Shown: positions 47,770 to 58,612, counted from the stretch's first letter. The stretch is 64,000 bases of DNA from Erpobdella octoculata (GCA_963978895.1 OZ022241.1:17145341-17209340), one strand, 5' to 3'. The notes: generated by a model not told the origin, from the sequence alone. A program made the numbers and translations.

Positions 47770-49680
47770 TGTTTTTGATTAGTTTGGTATTAATAACTTG
47801 TGGAGCCCCACCCCCATCATTTTTTTCACCCCCATGCCATGTTTTGGGTTTGTCTGCTTTTGAGGAGGTTTCACCCGCAATTATCAGATGCCTCCTTAGC
47901 CAGATGTCTGCTGGTTTTTGTGAGCTTGATCCCATTCCTACATGGATTACAAAGAGACTTTCCGATGTGTTTGCACCCATCCTAGCTCTTCTTGTAAACT
48001 CCTCTATTCGATCATCTTTTCTACCAACATTCCAAAAGCGAGCGGTTATTCGTCCGAGGCTAAAAAATCTAATCTGAACCCTTCAGATCCTAAGAGCTAT
48101 CATCCAATTTCAAATCTTTCTTTTCTCTCTAAGCTCATTGAACGCGTCGTGTACAGACAGCTTTTGATTTATGCTGAGTCAAACGAATTGCTTCCATCAA
48201 CACGGTCTGGTTTTCGCCGTTTCCATTCTACTGAAACGGCGGTCCTAAAGATCTACAACGACTCTATCTGTGCCCTGGACCGAGGCGAAGTAACTGTTTT
48301 ACTACAGCTTGATTTCAGTTCAGCTTTTGATTGTGTGGATCATGGGCTTTTACTTCGGCTCTTTAAAACTTCCTACTGTCATCCTCTGCTTTTGGATGGA
48401 TTGAGTCCTTCCTCACCGATCGAACTCAGTTTGTTAGGATGGGGGGGGGGGGGTGATGTCTCATTGATATCCCAGGTTTTATCCGGCATTCCACAAGGTT
48501 CCATCCTTGGCCCCTTACTTTTTATTCTATACACCGCCAATATTTCACGTATCGCGAGCTCGCATGGCATTAAAGTACATTTATATGCTGATGACACACA
48601 GCTATATTTTCACACGGCCGTTGATCTGGTTCAGCTGGCTAGTGATAAACTCTCTGCTTGTGTTGCTGAGATAGAAGATTGGAGTGCTGCCATGCGCCTC
48701 GATCTCAATCAATCTTTCAAAAACTGAACTGATATGTTTTCATCGTGGAGTGACCAATAGCTGTCTTCACAAAAACTACAGCTTACCCCTTGGTGCTGAC
48801 ATTGTTGTTTCTCCTGTTGGATCTATTCGTAGCCTAGGAGTTCTCTTTGACAGCTCACTTAGCCTCATCCCTCATATATCCTCATTATCCCGTGCCTGCT
48901 TTTTTCACATTCGCCGCATTCGACAGATAAGATCATCTCTGGATCAGTCCTGTCTCAAGATTCTCATCCATGCTTTTGTTCTCTCAAGATTGGATTCTGT
49001 AATGGAATTCTGGCTGGCCTCCCTGTGAACATATCTCTCCCCTATCCTCCGTCAATTGCACTGGCTTCCCATTTCATCCAGAATTTCTTATAAACTACTA
49101 GCACTTACTTACAATATTCTTTAAAACAGCTTCCCAACTTACCTACTCGATCTTATCAATCTCTGTTCGGACTACCCGGAAAGACGCAGACTCTGTTCAT
49201 CATCTCATCGCAACCTAACTGTTCCCTGAGTTCGTCAAAATTACGCGAGAAGAGCTTTTTCAGTTGCAGCTCCGATCGCCTGAAACGGCCTACCATCTAC
49301 CATCAGGATATTAGAAACTAGTACTGACTTTAAAACCTCTTTAAAAACTAATTTACTTAATAACATTAAAAACTTTTAAATTTATATTATTTCACATAAT
49401 AATAACAATAATAATAATGATGAATTTATATAGCGCCAGATAAGTCAGAGGCGCTTACGAAGGTTCCTTTGGATCGGAAACTTCGAAGAACACGCTATTT
49501 TCATAGACATGAGAAAGCAATGCGAGTGAACTCCTTGCCTAAGGGAGTTACGCTGGTGACGCAGGTGAGGCTTGAACTGCCGACCTAACGATCAACAGGC
49601 GAGCGCTCTACCGCTCTGCCACCAGCGCCTCGTGGCCTTTGGGCAAAACTTGTTTTGTTTAGGCGACTAATAAATTTTAG
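47770..49680 (+). mobile_element. 5'-truncated L2/CR1-like LINE with nested SINE
   Basis: The plus strand in two or three frames: TWITKRLSDVFAPILALLVN, DPKSYHPISNLSFLSKLIER, FDCVDHGLLLRL, SGIPQGSILGPLLFILYTAN, LYADDTQLYFHT, LGVLFDSSLSL and RIRQIRSSLDQSCLKILIHA. These are fingers, palm (YADD) and thumb of an L2/CR1 RT. A run of Gs at 48440-48450 marks one disruption. The C-terminus is degraded and the 3' UTR is interrupted by a SINE at 49400-49632. Located in an intron of FAM172A-B. Confidence 0.8.
49400..49632 (-). mobile_element. tRNA-derived SINE with L2-like 3' tail
   Basis: The minus strand begins GGCGCTGGTGGCAGAGCGGT (A box about 49601-49621) with a B box near GGCAGTTCAAGCC (49569-49581). 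A 150-bp body follows, ending TGGCGCTATATAAATTCATC and an (ATT)n tail. The 3' motif GCGCTATATAAATTCA equals that of the LINE ending at 37190. Inserted in the 3' UTR of the plus-strand LINE. Confidence 0.8.
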
Positions 49681-50385
49681 TTGAATTTGAATTATTAGCT
49701 TCAAAGTAGTCTAGTATAAAAAATATTGAAACTAAATTAATAACTTTCTTGAGTTAAAAAACATTCAACTTACACAATAATTTAATAAAAACAATATAAA
49801 ATTCTAGTGTCCTGTTCATGGCTCCACAGGACCTGCAATTGTGGGACTGCAGAGGCTGAAGTAGCAACGACAAAATAAAAATACTTCTTTTAGTAGCAAC
49901 ATATATAAAAAACTTATAAATTTGTAATACACCTATTAGATTGAAAACTAGAAGAGTATTGGTTTAAAAATTTATAATCTTATTGATATGTTTTTATTAG
50001 GGGCTGTCCATAAATGACATTACACACTTATGAAAAAGAAGTCAGATATTTGTGAAAAAGGAAGTTTGAGAAATGTGACTTCGCATTGAACAAAATTATT
50101 TTTAAACCCGTTAATCAAACAGTTAATTTATACTTTACTCGCAATTAAACTGAGTGGTTTTTTTGGGAAGAGTGTTTAGAGCACTGTGACTGCTTTCATA
50201 GCAAGACTGACTTTTTCAGACAACGTACAAAAATAGGTCTAAGGGGTAAGTCGTGATTGGCTGATACCATAAGTTACTGCACTGGGTGAAGCCAACTCTA
50301 GCAATGCCAAAAAAATAAGCAAAACATATTTAATGAAAAATTCAAATATTTTCATAAACTTGATTTTAAAATAACAAGTAATTAC

Positions 50386-50505
50386 TAAGTGAACAGTGAC
50401 AACTCCTCCATAACTAAAAGCAATGATAGCAACATGCTTTGCTTTGGCATCCATAATGAAATTGTCCCATACATATAAAGCATGCTTTTCCGGATCTTCA
50501 CTTCC
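50386..50505 (-). CDS. FAM172A: FAM172A-B exon 8 (AFSYGG variant)
   Basis: 120 nt: GSEDPEKHALYVWDNFIMDA and HVAIIAFSYGGVVTVHL. The His before the candidate nucleophile Ser is Phe here. The Ser and both Gly are kept. Confidence 0.9.
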
Positions 50506-50689
50506 CTAGTGACAAAAATTTAAATATGAGCAATCAATCAAACTATACAAGCATTACCAAATTTTTTTTATAATTAAAATGCTTTCAATTAAATTAGATA
50601 TTTTTCATAAATAAACAAACTGAATATTCATTCAAATCCAAAAATGAATATTAATTATGTCACTTGTGTTGTAAATGTAAGCCAATTGA

Positions 50690-50905
50690 TAGTCGCTTTT
50701 CCGTTCCCGCTTGCTTTCCCGTTCCAGCTCATTCTCCTGTTCCCATTTCCGCTCGCTAACCAGCTCCGCTCATTTTCTGACCGTTTTCATTTTTTTACAA
50801 AAACCTTCCCCCATTGACTCTAAAGGTTGTGTGAAACTTTCATTACGATCTAATAAATGGTGTAACAATGCATAAAGGACATACAGACAGACATAAAGTC
50901 ATATA
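50690..50905 (-). mobile_element. Helitron fragment
   Basis: Contains the inverted conserved 5' block (TTGTGTGAAACTTTCATTACG, ATGGTGTAACAATGCATAAA) and the CCCGCTTGCTTTCCCG body. No CTAG end was found. The body has low GC-repeat complexity. Confidence 0.5.
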
Positions 50906-50929
50906 TATATAAATAAATGTTCAATTTTT

Positions 50930-51800
50930 AAATTTTTCTGTGATTCAGGACTTGCCTAGAAGAGCGAGATTGTGAAAACTGCAAAAAGGACCAAAATAAG
51001 TCTAAAGATATTTTGAGCACCCAACTTGGGTTAGCAAAAAATCTCTATCAAGCAACATTTTCGGTTTACGGAAAGTTCACCCCCGGCTTTTCGCCCCCGT
51101 TTTTTGCCCCAGACATGTTTGCCCCTGGGAAGTTTCGCTCCTGGGAAAGTTCCCCCCACGCTTTTCGCCCCTGGGAAACTTCGCCCCCGGTTTTTCGGCC
51201 CCACTTTTTTGCTCTCAGATTTTGGCTCTCAGTTTTTTGCCCCTGGCAAATTTTTTTTCCGGTTTTGTCCCCGGTTTTTACCCCACTTTTTTGCCCCGGT
51301 TTTCATCCCCGATTTTTATCTGGAAAAGTTTCTCAGCATTTTATATTTTTTGCACGTTTTTCTCATGAGACGTTAGTTCCTGGGGTTTTTGACTTTTTCC
51401 CTCCTACAACCTTTTATCCTTGTGAAAATAATAATAACCCCTGAAAAATATTGCCAGCAGTTTTCATCCAGACCACTTGACTGTGATAGGAAACTTAAAA
51501 ATTAGTGGAGGGCAGGAGCATCATTTCAGCATAAAGTCGAGAAGGCTAATATTTTAAAACCCACACCTTAAAAAATTTCCTAGACATTTTTCCCTTCCAT
51601 AATAGCAGATGACGGGTTAAGTGGAGGTAGTTGTAGATACTGCAAAACTTCCCCGGGGGCGAACTTTCCGCATCCCACATTTTGAGACCAGATTTTATTT
51701 TCTGAAATCCAAATACTTTAGGTAAACGTAGTTAAATGGATGCACCCCCTAATTTTCAACCAAAATATAACAAGTTACGATGAACAAAAATCATCGACAT
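50930..51800 (+). repeat. Dispersed repeat interrupted by a MITE (copy 1)
   Basis: Shares CTGTGATTCAGGACTTGCCT, AGAGCGAGATTGTGAAAACT, ATCTCTATCAAGCAACATTT and AGACCAGATTTTATTTTCTG with the copy at 59608-59790. Here the two halves are separated by the insertion at 51062-51676. Confidence 0.8.
51062..51676. mobile_element. GC-rich MITE in the dispersed repeat
   Basis: Flanked by ACATTTT on both sides (51055-51061 and 51677-51683). The uninterrupted copy near 59745 has this once. Imperfect TIRs share CGGAAAGTTC.CCCCCGG. The interior is a degenerate array of TTCGCCCCTGGGAA-type motifs. No transposase. The frames at 51013-51444 are repeat artefacts. Confidence 0.7.
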
Positions 51801-52190
51801 TGCTGATATCACGGTCACTCCTAGAAATATGACGTATTACAACTATATAAATAAACATTAAAACAATATAATGATAATAAATTAAAGATGCTCATAAAAA
51901 CTGAAAATTTAAGATTGTGTAATAAAATGATATTTATATTTAATTAATATTCCTAATTTATATTTAATTAACATTCACTAACTATAAACATTTAATAAAA
52001 TGTTTATAAAGGATATAAAATAATACATGGAAATGTTAGTAAAGTTATAAAATACTTTTTGGAATTATTGTGAGTAATGGCTATGTCAATTATATAATGT
52101 TTATTTCTTTGCCATGTATATTATTTTTGAAACTATCCACTATTATGAGATAGTAAAAAACTCAATAATAATAAATACCTGACACACTTA

Positions 52191-53205
52191 TCTATATATA
52201 TAAAAATGAATGTTTGTATGTATATATGTATATATGTATATATGTTAATGGCGTTTATGCATTGCTACACCATTCATCCGATCGTAATGAAATTTTCACA
52301 CAATCTTGAGAGTCAAGGGGAATCAAATATAGAGAAAAAATTTTTTAAATCCGTCACAAAATGAGCGGAGCGGAGCGGGTGAGCGAGCGGGAACTATATA
52401 TATATATGTATGTGCGTATGTATGTGTGTATGTATGTATGTATGTGTATGTGCATGTATGTGTGTCTGTGTCTGTGTTTATGTATGTACTAGCGGAGATA
52501 CCCGGCGTTGCCCGGGTTTTTTAGAGGTTTTTCTAATGTTTGTCTCTTTCTCTCCCGTTTCCTTTCCCACCTGCTTTCCCACTCCTGTTCGCTTTCCCGT
52601 TTTCGGTCGTTTTCCCGCTGCCGGTCGCATTCCCGCTCCCGCTCGCTGTCCGTTCCGTGTCGCTTTCTCGTTTCTATAATAGACAAACTAACCCACAAAC
52701 ATTCATATATATATATATAGTCTTAGCAAATCTATTTTACGTTTTATAGGCTAACAGAAGTTATGAAAGAATGGAAAAGAGAAAATGAGCGTGAACGGGG
52801 ACGGGAACGGGAGAGCAACCGTGACCGGGAATGGGAGAGCAAGCATGACCGGGAACGGGAGAGCAAGCGTGAGCGGGAACGGGAAAGCGACCGGGAACGG
52901 GAAAGCGACCGGGAACGGGAAAGCGACCGGGAACGGGAAAGCGACCGGGAACGCGGAAAGCGACCGGGAACGCGGAAAGCGACTGGAATCGGGAGAGCAA
53001 GCTTGGAAGGAAACGTGAGCAAGAGAGAAAATCGATAACAAAACGTCTGAGCGGGAAAGCGACCGGGAGCTGGAAAACGACCGAGAGCGGAAAAGCGACC
53101 GGGAACGCGACGAAAACGGGAAAGTGGAGAAGGAAACGGGAGCGAGAGTGACAAACATTAGAAAAACCTCTAAAAACCCCGGGCAACGCCGGGTAACCCC
53201 GCTAG
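52191..53205 (+). mobile_element. Composite non-autonomous Helitron, copy 2
   Basis: Same layout as 22332-23587: TC start after A, internal inverted CTAG end, CTTAGCAAATCTATTTTACG junction, and 3' end CCCGGGCAACGCCGGG...CTAG at 53202-53205 before T. It lies in an intron of FAM172A-B. The paralog A intron shows the empty site at 9568/9569. Confidence 0.9.
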
Positions 53206-53280
53206 TAATATATAAAGTAAAATATTTTTATTTCATAAATCCAAAAATCTAAAAATTTAATAAGCCTAAGAATAACCTAC

Positions 53281-53404
53281 TCTGATTGGTCCATTATTGT
53301 CATTTTCATTTGTGTTGAAAAGAACAACTTCATATCCTTCTTCATATGCTCTTTTGATGTAAGGAATTTGACTACCATCCATTAAGTTATCATTAATGAT
53401 GATC
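53281..53404 (-). CDS. FAM172A: FAM172A-B exon 7
   Basis: 124 nt: [34 protein letters not shown] and GPIR. Three bases differ from paralog A. The flanking 74-bp intron is also nearly identical. Confidence 0.9.
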
Positions 53405-53478
53405 CTTAATGTCAATAAAATTTAACAAAAATGAATGAAAACAAAACAAAATTACAGCCATCTAAGTGTTGAAAAAAC

Positions 53479-53606
53479 CTTCTTGACCATTGTCCAGCTC
53501 GTACAACACCACTGCCATGTATAAGAATCAACAACTTGTCATCGGTTGTTTTAGCATTCTCGCTTGCAAAAAAAGATCCTAGAGATTCTCCATCCTTTGC
53601 ATCAAA
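53479..53606 (-). CDS. FAM172A: FAM172A-B exon 6 (HGSGVVRAGQW motif)
   Basis: 128 nt, nearly identical to paralog A exon 5. The two differences seen give WSRR for WARR and one silent change. Carries LILIHGSGVVRAGQW. Confidence 0.9.
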
Positions 53607-54010
53607 CTAAAAAATATAGCTGACATAATAATTAATGTAAATAATTTCAAACTTGTTAAAGTCCTAATGTTAAAACTCCATTCATGCATGTATGCTCATT
53701 TTAATAAAAAAATGATGTGTCCATCTCTAAATAAAGTTAGAAAGGAGTTGCATCCAAAATTAAAAATTAGTTCACTTATTGCTATTTTTAATAATTTGGG
53801 CTGAGTCAAAGTTTCTAAAATAGATTCATTTTGAAGTAGCTATGGAGAAAATTGTTTACCAACACATGTTTCACTGCTTGTTATTTTGTAGTCTACCAAC
53901 AACCCCTTCAGCTACCAGTTAATGTTGTTAGAAATGATTAATTTAAAAAAAAATTCTATTTATTTAAAATTCTAGAGAAAAATTTGATTTATTTAAAATA
54001 ATAATCATAC

Positions 54011-54076
54011 TGGTATAAAGTACTGTCTCATGTTGTGCTCTTTGCAAAGCAATCGATAAATGTAAGGAGTGATAGC
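54011..54076 (-). CDS. FAM172A: FAM172A-B exon 5
   Basis: 66 nt, phase 0: AITPYIYRLLCKEHNMRQYF plus IP. Six or more residues differ from paralog A in 22. Confidence 0.85.
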
Positions 54077-54136
54077 CTATAAACAAAATCAAACATTTAG
54101 AATTATATCTACTGTAAAGCTAAACAAAAAATTTAC

Positions 54137-54231
54137 CTCTCCTAGTTTGTCAAATCGGTCTTGATTAATCTGATGGTCTTCACAATAATAAAATTCAAAT
54201 TTGTTGCCGTTTTCATCTCTAAGAACATTTT
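54137..54231 (-). CDS. FAM172A: FAM172A-B exon 4
   Basis: 95 nt: ENVLRDENGNKFEFYYCED and HQINQDRFDKLGE. About a fifth of the bases differ from paralog A exon 3 by eye, and the RW of the family RWNQ motif is replaced. Confidence 0.85.
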
Positions 54232-55111
54232 CTAAAGCAAAAATCAGATATGATAATTTGTAAGTAAAAGTGTTTAGTTACACAATACCATTTTTATTAA
54301 ATCATTATCATTAAATAAAGATACTTTACAATAGTAATATTTAAAGCCCTGGATAAAACTTTTAGTATATAAGAGAATGAAAAGAAATCCTCTTTCATTC
54401 ATCTTTTTCACTAATTCTTGATCAGCTGGCAATGTTTTTCTTGTTTCAGTATATTCAAATTTTCAAGTAATGTGATAATTAAAATTCACAGCTTCATTCT
54501 AAAAATTTTGTATTGGCTATGTCTTTTTGTATAAAACTTAAAAGATTAGGGTATCACAAAAATTCTTACCACATCACTCATTACTTTCCAGAAAATTACT
54601 TGAGGGGCTAGGATATTGTGACAATTCTTAACTTGATAACTTATACCTTCACGTTAGTAGCAGTCATACAATCCCTGACATTAAAATACCTTTCAAGAAA
54701 CTTTTTATTTTATCTACACCACTACAGAAGAATTATATATATCCTACATAATTATAAAATAATCAAATAAAACCTATGCTGTCTCCTCCAATCTAACCAA
54801 TAACCAACAGATAAGCTTTCACACACATGTTTATCATGTGAATATGCCTTATAAAGAAAAAAAGAATGGGCACGTGATTAAATATTTTAAATGTTGTGAT
54901 TAAATATTTTAAATGTCCTAAACCATGATAGACAGCTTGTTTAGTTATGTGTATGTGCATGTGTATGTGCATTTGCACTTCTGGTTATGATTGCATAAGG
55001 ATTGGCACTTTGTTAAACCACATGAGTCAGTAAGTGAAGCTGGGACATTATATAATTATATTTTAAATTAGATAATTTATTTCTATGATTATTTCACTTT
55101 AAAAATCATAC

Positions 55112-55159
55112 CTCCATCAAATCTGTAGCCAAGAATTGTTCCATAATCTTCAGAAATTT
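55112..55159 (-). CDS. FAM172A: FAM172A-B exon 3
   Basis: 48 nt, phase 1 both sides: EISEDYGTILGYRFDG. Acceptor TTTTAG, donor GGAG/GTATGA. Confidence 0.85.
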
Positions 55160-55797
55160 CTAAAATTCATGTAAAAATGTTAAAATGTCAGAGTAAAAAA
55201 TGGTCAATGAATAGCATCACTGCCCTATTTTTCTGTAGCTTAAAGTTTATTAAAAAAGTTTTGATTTATTTGCCCTATTATCACAAAATTAAACTTTCAT
55301 ACAGGAACCACAAAAACTTTGGATACGTGTAATTCTGAAAAATTCTTCTTCTGAAGAATTTGTATAATGAACCTTCAACAGATTCCTCATATGCAGTGCC
55401 CCTCACTTTCATTTTTTTTTTTACTTAAAAAACTTATTTGTTTTAAACTCTAGACAAACCTATTATTTTTTTTATATATATTTAATGATATTTTCAGCAC
55501 AAGTGACACAAAATGTTGAATTGAAAAAACATCTCCAGAACAATTATGCACCATACATTTGAGTAATGCTGTATATTTAGAAAAGACTGCTTTCTTACAT
55601 TCATCATACACGGTTTGTGTCATAAATGTTTGTGCAAACAGGTAATAAAATAATTAATAAATTTCAATATAAGTGTATCACAATTGTAACAAAAGTTCCT
55701 GAAATGTACTATCCAATTTTAAAAGTGTTAACAAATAAAATCAATTTTCTGGTTTTAAAAAGTCTAACAATATTTAATGCACCTTTCAAAACTTTAC

Positions 55798-55935
55798 AGG
55801 AACTTGACAAACGTTGATTTGCTTCCTTTGAAGACAAGATTTTATAACTGTCACCAATTCTTTCATAACTTTGAGTTTTTTCCTCTTTTTCATTTCGTAA
55901 ACTAGTTATTTTAGTGTCTTCATCATCAGGAACTT
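55798..55935 (-). CDS. FAM172A: FAM172A-B exon 2 (variable N-terminal region)
   Basis: Reads EVPDDEDTKITSLRNEKEEK, TQSYERIGDSYKILSSKEAN in the only open frame. The donor was chosen as TCCT/GTAAAG (phase 1, as exon 3 requires). An alternative donor AAAG/GTGCAT at 55783 keeps the same phase. The acceptor is ACTTAG. The EVPDD start aligns with LEVSS of paralog A. No repeats are present. Confidence 0.5.
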
Positions 55936-55982
55936 CTAAGTATGAAAAACAATATGTATTAATATTAAAAGTAGCTTTTTAC

Positions 55983-56026
55983 CTAAATTCTTTATCAGTT
56001 ACTTTACTTTCTTCAGCACGTTCCAT
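55983..56026 (-). CDS. FAM172A: FAM172A-B candidate first exon
   Basis: ATG at 56026 reads MERAEESKVTDKEF, aligned with the start of paralog A (both preceded by TTGCAATA-like sequence). Donor TTTAG/GTAAAA, phase 2. The next exon needs phase 1, so either this join is wrong, an exon or an editing change is missing, or the 5' end is mutated. Confidence 0.4.
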
Positions 56027-56635
56027 TTATTGCAAAATAAGATGAGTTGTAGGCAGGTTCAGAATTATTAAACTGAAAAATCAGACATAATCATAAAATT
56101 TGTAGCAATTAATCAGTAAAACGTTTTTAAGGTCTTTTAAACTACTCAAAGACACTCTGTTTCTGCTAAAATAATATGTTATTTTTTATTTCATCCCCAA
56201 TTGTCCACACATATTTTTAATATTTATTATGTTTATTATATTATCATAATGAAGGCTCTCAATTCAACCATTTAACTATTTAAAATAGTTCCTAGCACTT
56301 CAAAGGAAATAATCATAATCTATATAATCAATATAAAATCAATCAATTTATTATAAAGTTCTATATTGATCATCTTTCAGTTTGTGTGATAAGGAGAGCT
56401 TCCAGATGCATCTAAACTTATTCCCATGTTCAAATCCAATAATAAACATAGTGTAAATAACATTATTATAGGTCAGAGATACACAACCTATATTAGTGGG
56501 CCTTAGGCCAAACTGAACATTTACAGATTCACTCGAGGGCAGCAATATCGAAAATGCATGTTTTATAATTTATAATATATTTCATATAATTCAGCAATTC
56601 AAACAAAATTAACCTTAATAAATTATACAATGAAC
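56027..56635. other. Upstream flank of FAM172A-B
   Basis: AT-rich sequence between the candidate start and the LTR element. No promoter motif is supported. The short frame at 56351-56545 has no signature. Confidence 0.35.
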
Positions 56636-56640
56636 TATTG

Positions 56641-56684
56641 TGTAAACGTAGAGGAATATGCTTTCTAGCTATCTTCATCTTACA
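56641..56684 (-). repeat. Remnant 3' LTR (44 bp)
   Basis: Reads TGTAAGATGAAGAT then AGCTAGAAAGCATATTCC and CTCTACGTTTACA on the minus strand, i.e. the two ends of the 5' LTR joined. Confidence 0.8.
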
Positions 56685-56713
56685 TATCCCCCCTCTTCGA
56701 AAAAAGAAACGTG

Positions 56714-58513
56714 TCAGCGTTTCTTGATTACATCGTCACTCTCTTTACGACTAAGAAAGTCAGCACCGATGTTCTCCTTGCCTTTGAAATAGTTTACTTT
56801 CAACTTATTCTCAATCTCTATCTCTCTGCGTGCTGTGTCAACAGGGCGGGCATCTCCGAAGATTGCCGAATTCAACTTTCCTTCTTTCCCCACCCCTCCA
56901 TTTTGGCCTCTAGGCAGAAGATTGAGCCTTGGTCTTTCTTTTGGCGGATTCAAAGCTTGAACTTTTGCCTCAACTTTATTTCCTACCTTTGAAATGGCAG
57001 ACGTGTTTCTTTCTTTGCTTTGATACAACTCCGAGTTAGCCGACGATTTTCTAAAATTTACCCGATCATTCCTCTGAGTGCTGTCGTAGTTGGGAGCGGA
57101 TTTCTGTGGTTTCCGACCAAAGCGTTTTCCTGCAGCCATTGCATCAAAACCTCTTACTCCTTCAACATTTCCCAGTACGAGATCGCAAAGTAGGTTTTTC
57201 ATGCAGACCACCTCTCTAGTTCCTCTGAACCAGCCTGTTTTGATTTTTACCACTGCTGTTGGAGCTACCCGAACTGTGCCGTCGATCAAAACACAGGGTC
57301 TTGTTCTTCCGGTCATCTGACGCGGGTGCACTAATGATTCCTTTACTATTATGGAAGTACAGCCAGTGTCCCTCAAAACCTTTACCGGTTTTCTGTTCAC
57401 AAACCCTCTGGTTAATTTAAACTTTTCTCCTGAGTGAAAACAACCATCCGCTATTACCGGTGAAAAGCAGCCACATTTTAATTGGACCTCATTCATTTTA
57501 CCATCCAACACCATGACCGCGCATGCATTCACTACTCCAGAGTCTTTGCATGGTGGTGTCATGGTGGCCACTCTACGCGTTTGACACATGACTGGAGTTG
57601 CTTGAGTGCCTTGACTGTAGTCCCTCGCGATCTGTCCAGCGTGATGACAATCCTTTGCCATATGGCCCAGCTTATTGCAATTGTAACAGCGTGGTCCAAC
57701 CATTCCGGAGTCAGAGTCTGGTTGACCACGATTTCCGCTAATCCTGCTTGCGTTCTCGACTTTTGCCAAGCTTTTGACTGGGTGAGCTTGATTGTACTTG
57801 TTGACCCAGCGACTTAGCTCATTGACGTCACCGCTTTCTTTCTCCAACAAATACTCAGCCATTCCCGAGGGACACTTTCCAAAGAACTGCTCTTTTAGGA
57901 ACAAAAACAAAAAGTTTTTTGTACCCGCGAGATCCACCCAGCGCCTGAGGTAACTATCTAGTCGCACCAGATACTGTTCCCAAGTCTCTTCTGGCTCAAG
58001 TTTTGACTCTCGAAACTTTATTCGGTAGTCTTCTGCCGACTTCCCAAAACGGCGAAGGAGTGCCTCTTTTACCGACTCGTAATCCTGCATCTGACTATCG
58101 CTGAGTTGGCCAAACACTTCCAATGTCTTAGCACTGAGCAGGGAACCCAGAAGCATTCCCCAACCCTTTTTTGGATGATCATTTGCCGTGGCCAATGCCT
58201 CAAAACGGAGCAGAAAAGCGTCCACGTCGTCACCTTCCGAGAACTTTGGATATGGAATCTTTGTTACCTCTACCTTTGGCTCTTTTTTTGTTAGGGCCTC
58301 TAATTCCAGCTTTCTCAATTCCAATTCATGCTGCCTCTGTCTCTCTGCCTCTTCACGTTCCCGTTCCCGCTCTTCCCGTTCCTGTTTTTTTTCTTCACGT
58401 TCTCCTAATCTCCTAACTCTTTCTTCATCCTTTAACTCTTTGACGTAATTCCTTAAATCTTCCCCGGAATAGCCTAGAGCCTGTCCCATCGCAATGAATT
58501 TCTCGTCAGACAT
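56714..58513 (-). CDS. Gag-protease polyprotein fused to RNase H tail (LTR element)
   Basis: 599 codons, uninterrupted. Residues 1-80 are charged and coiled-coil-like (EEREREREEAERQRQHEL). A gag-like capsid region follows (FLLRFEALATANDHPKKGWG, SLLSAKTLEVFG, LRRFGKSAEDYR). A CCHC knuckle CYNCNKLGHMAKDC is near residue 280. A retropepsin-like motif RDTGCTSIIVKE is near 380. The end YFKGKENIGADFLSR is the last motif of the RNase H domain, so an internal deletion has removed most of RT. It is Ty3/Gypsy-like by order of parts. Being open, it may be a young non-autonomous copy. Confidence 0.8.
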   Translation of the reverse strand: MSDEKFIAMGQALGYSGEDLRNYVKELKDEERVRRLGEREEKKQEREEREREREEAERQRQHELELRKLELEALTKKEPKVEVTKIPYPKFSEGDDVDAFLLRFEALATANDHPKKGWGMLLGSLLSAKTLEVFGQLSDSQMQDYESVKEALLRRFGKSAEDYRIKFRESKLEPEETWEQYLVRLDSYLRRWVDLAGTKNFLFLFLKEQFFGKCPSGMAEYLLEKESGDVNELSRWVNKYNQAHPVKSLAKVENASRISGNRGQPDSDSGMVGPRCYNCNKLGHMAKDCHHAGQIARDYSQGTQATPVMCQTRRVATMTPPCKDSGVVNACAVMVLDGKMNEVQLKCGCFSPVIADGCFHSGEKFKLTRGFVNRKPVKVLRDTGCTSIIVKESLVHPRQMTGRTRPCVLIDGTVRVAPTAVVKIKTGWFRGTREVVCMKNLLCDLVLGNVEGVRGFDAMAAGKRFGRKPQKSAPNYDSTQRNDRVNFRKSSANSELYQSKERNTSAISKVGNKVEAKVQALNPPKERPRLNLLPRGQNGGVGKEGKLNSAIFGDARPVDTARREIEIENKLKVNYFKGKENIGADFLSRKESDDVIKKR

Positions 58514-58612
58514 CTTTCACAAACGAAAAAAAAAATTCGGTCACTTGTGATCAAACAACTTCAGAAAAATATATTTACGTATGAAAATGCGTAAATACGT
58601 CGAGGTCACCAA

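Larger units (their letters stand above)
41452..56026 (-). other. FAM172A: Gene span: FAM172A/ARB2-family paralog B
   Basis: Nine exons (41452 to 55159) have the same order, phases and almost the same lengths as exons 2-10 of paralog A, and join in one frame through the ARB2 domain. A further 5' exon (55798-55935) and a candidate start exon (55983-56026) exist, but the two do not join in frame. The nucleophile-elbow-like motif is AFSYGG instead of AHSYGG. The C-terminus stops 15 residues after SVFK, with no repeat tail. Introns are much larger than in A (up to 4.5 kb) and hold Helitrons, hAT, LINE and SINE insertions. The ARB2 domain is intact, so it may be an expressed gene, but the 5' problem leaves that open. 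Confidence 0.85.

Noticed and set aside
51013..51444. 143- and 90-codon Pro/Phe-rich frames
   Set aside because: They cover the degenerate CCCCTGGGAA motif array of a MITE proven by its target duplication.
57482..58448. Plus-strand frames opposite the LTR element gag
   Set aside because: Antisense shadows of the 599-codon minus-strand frame, which has a CCHC knuckle and protease motif.
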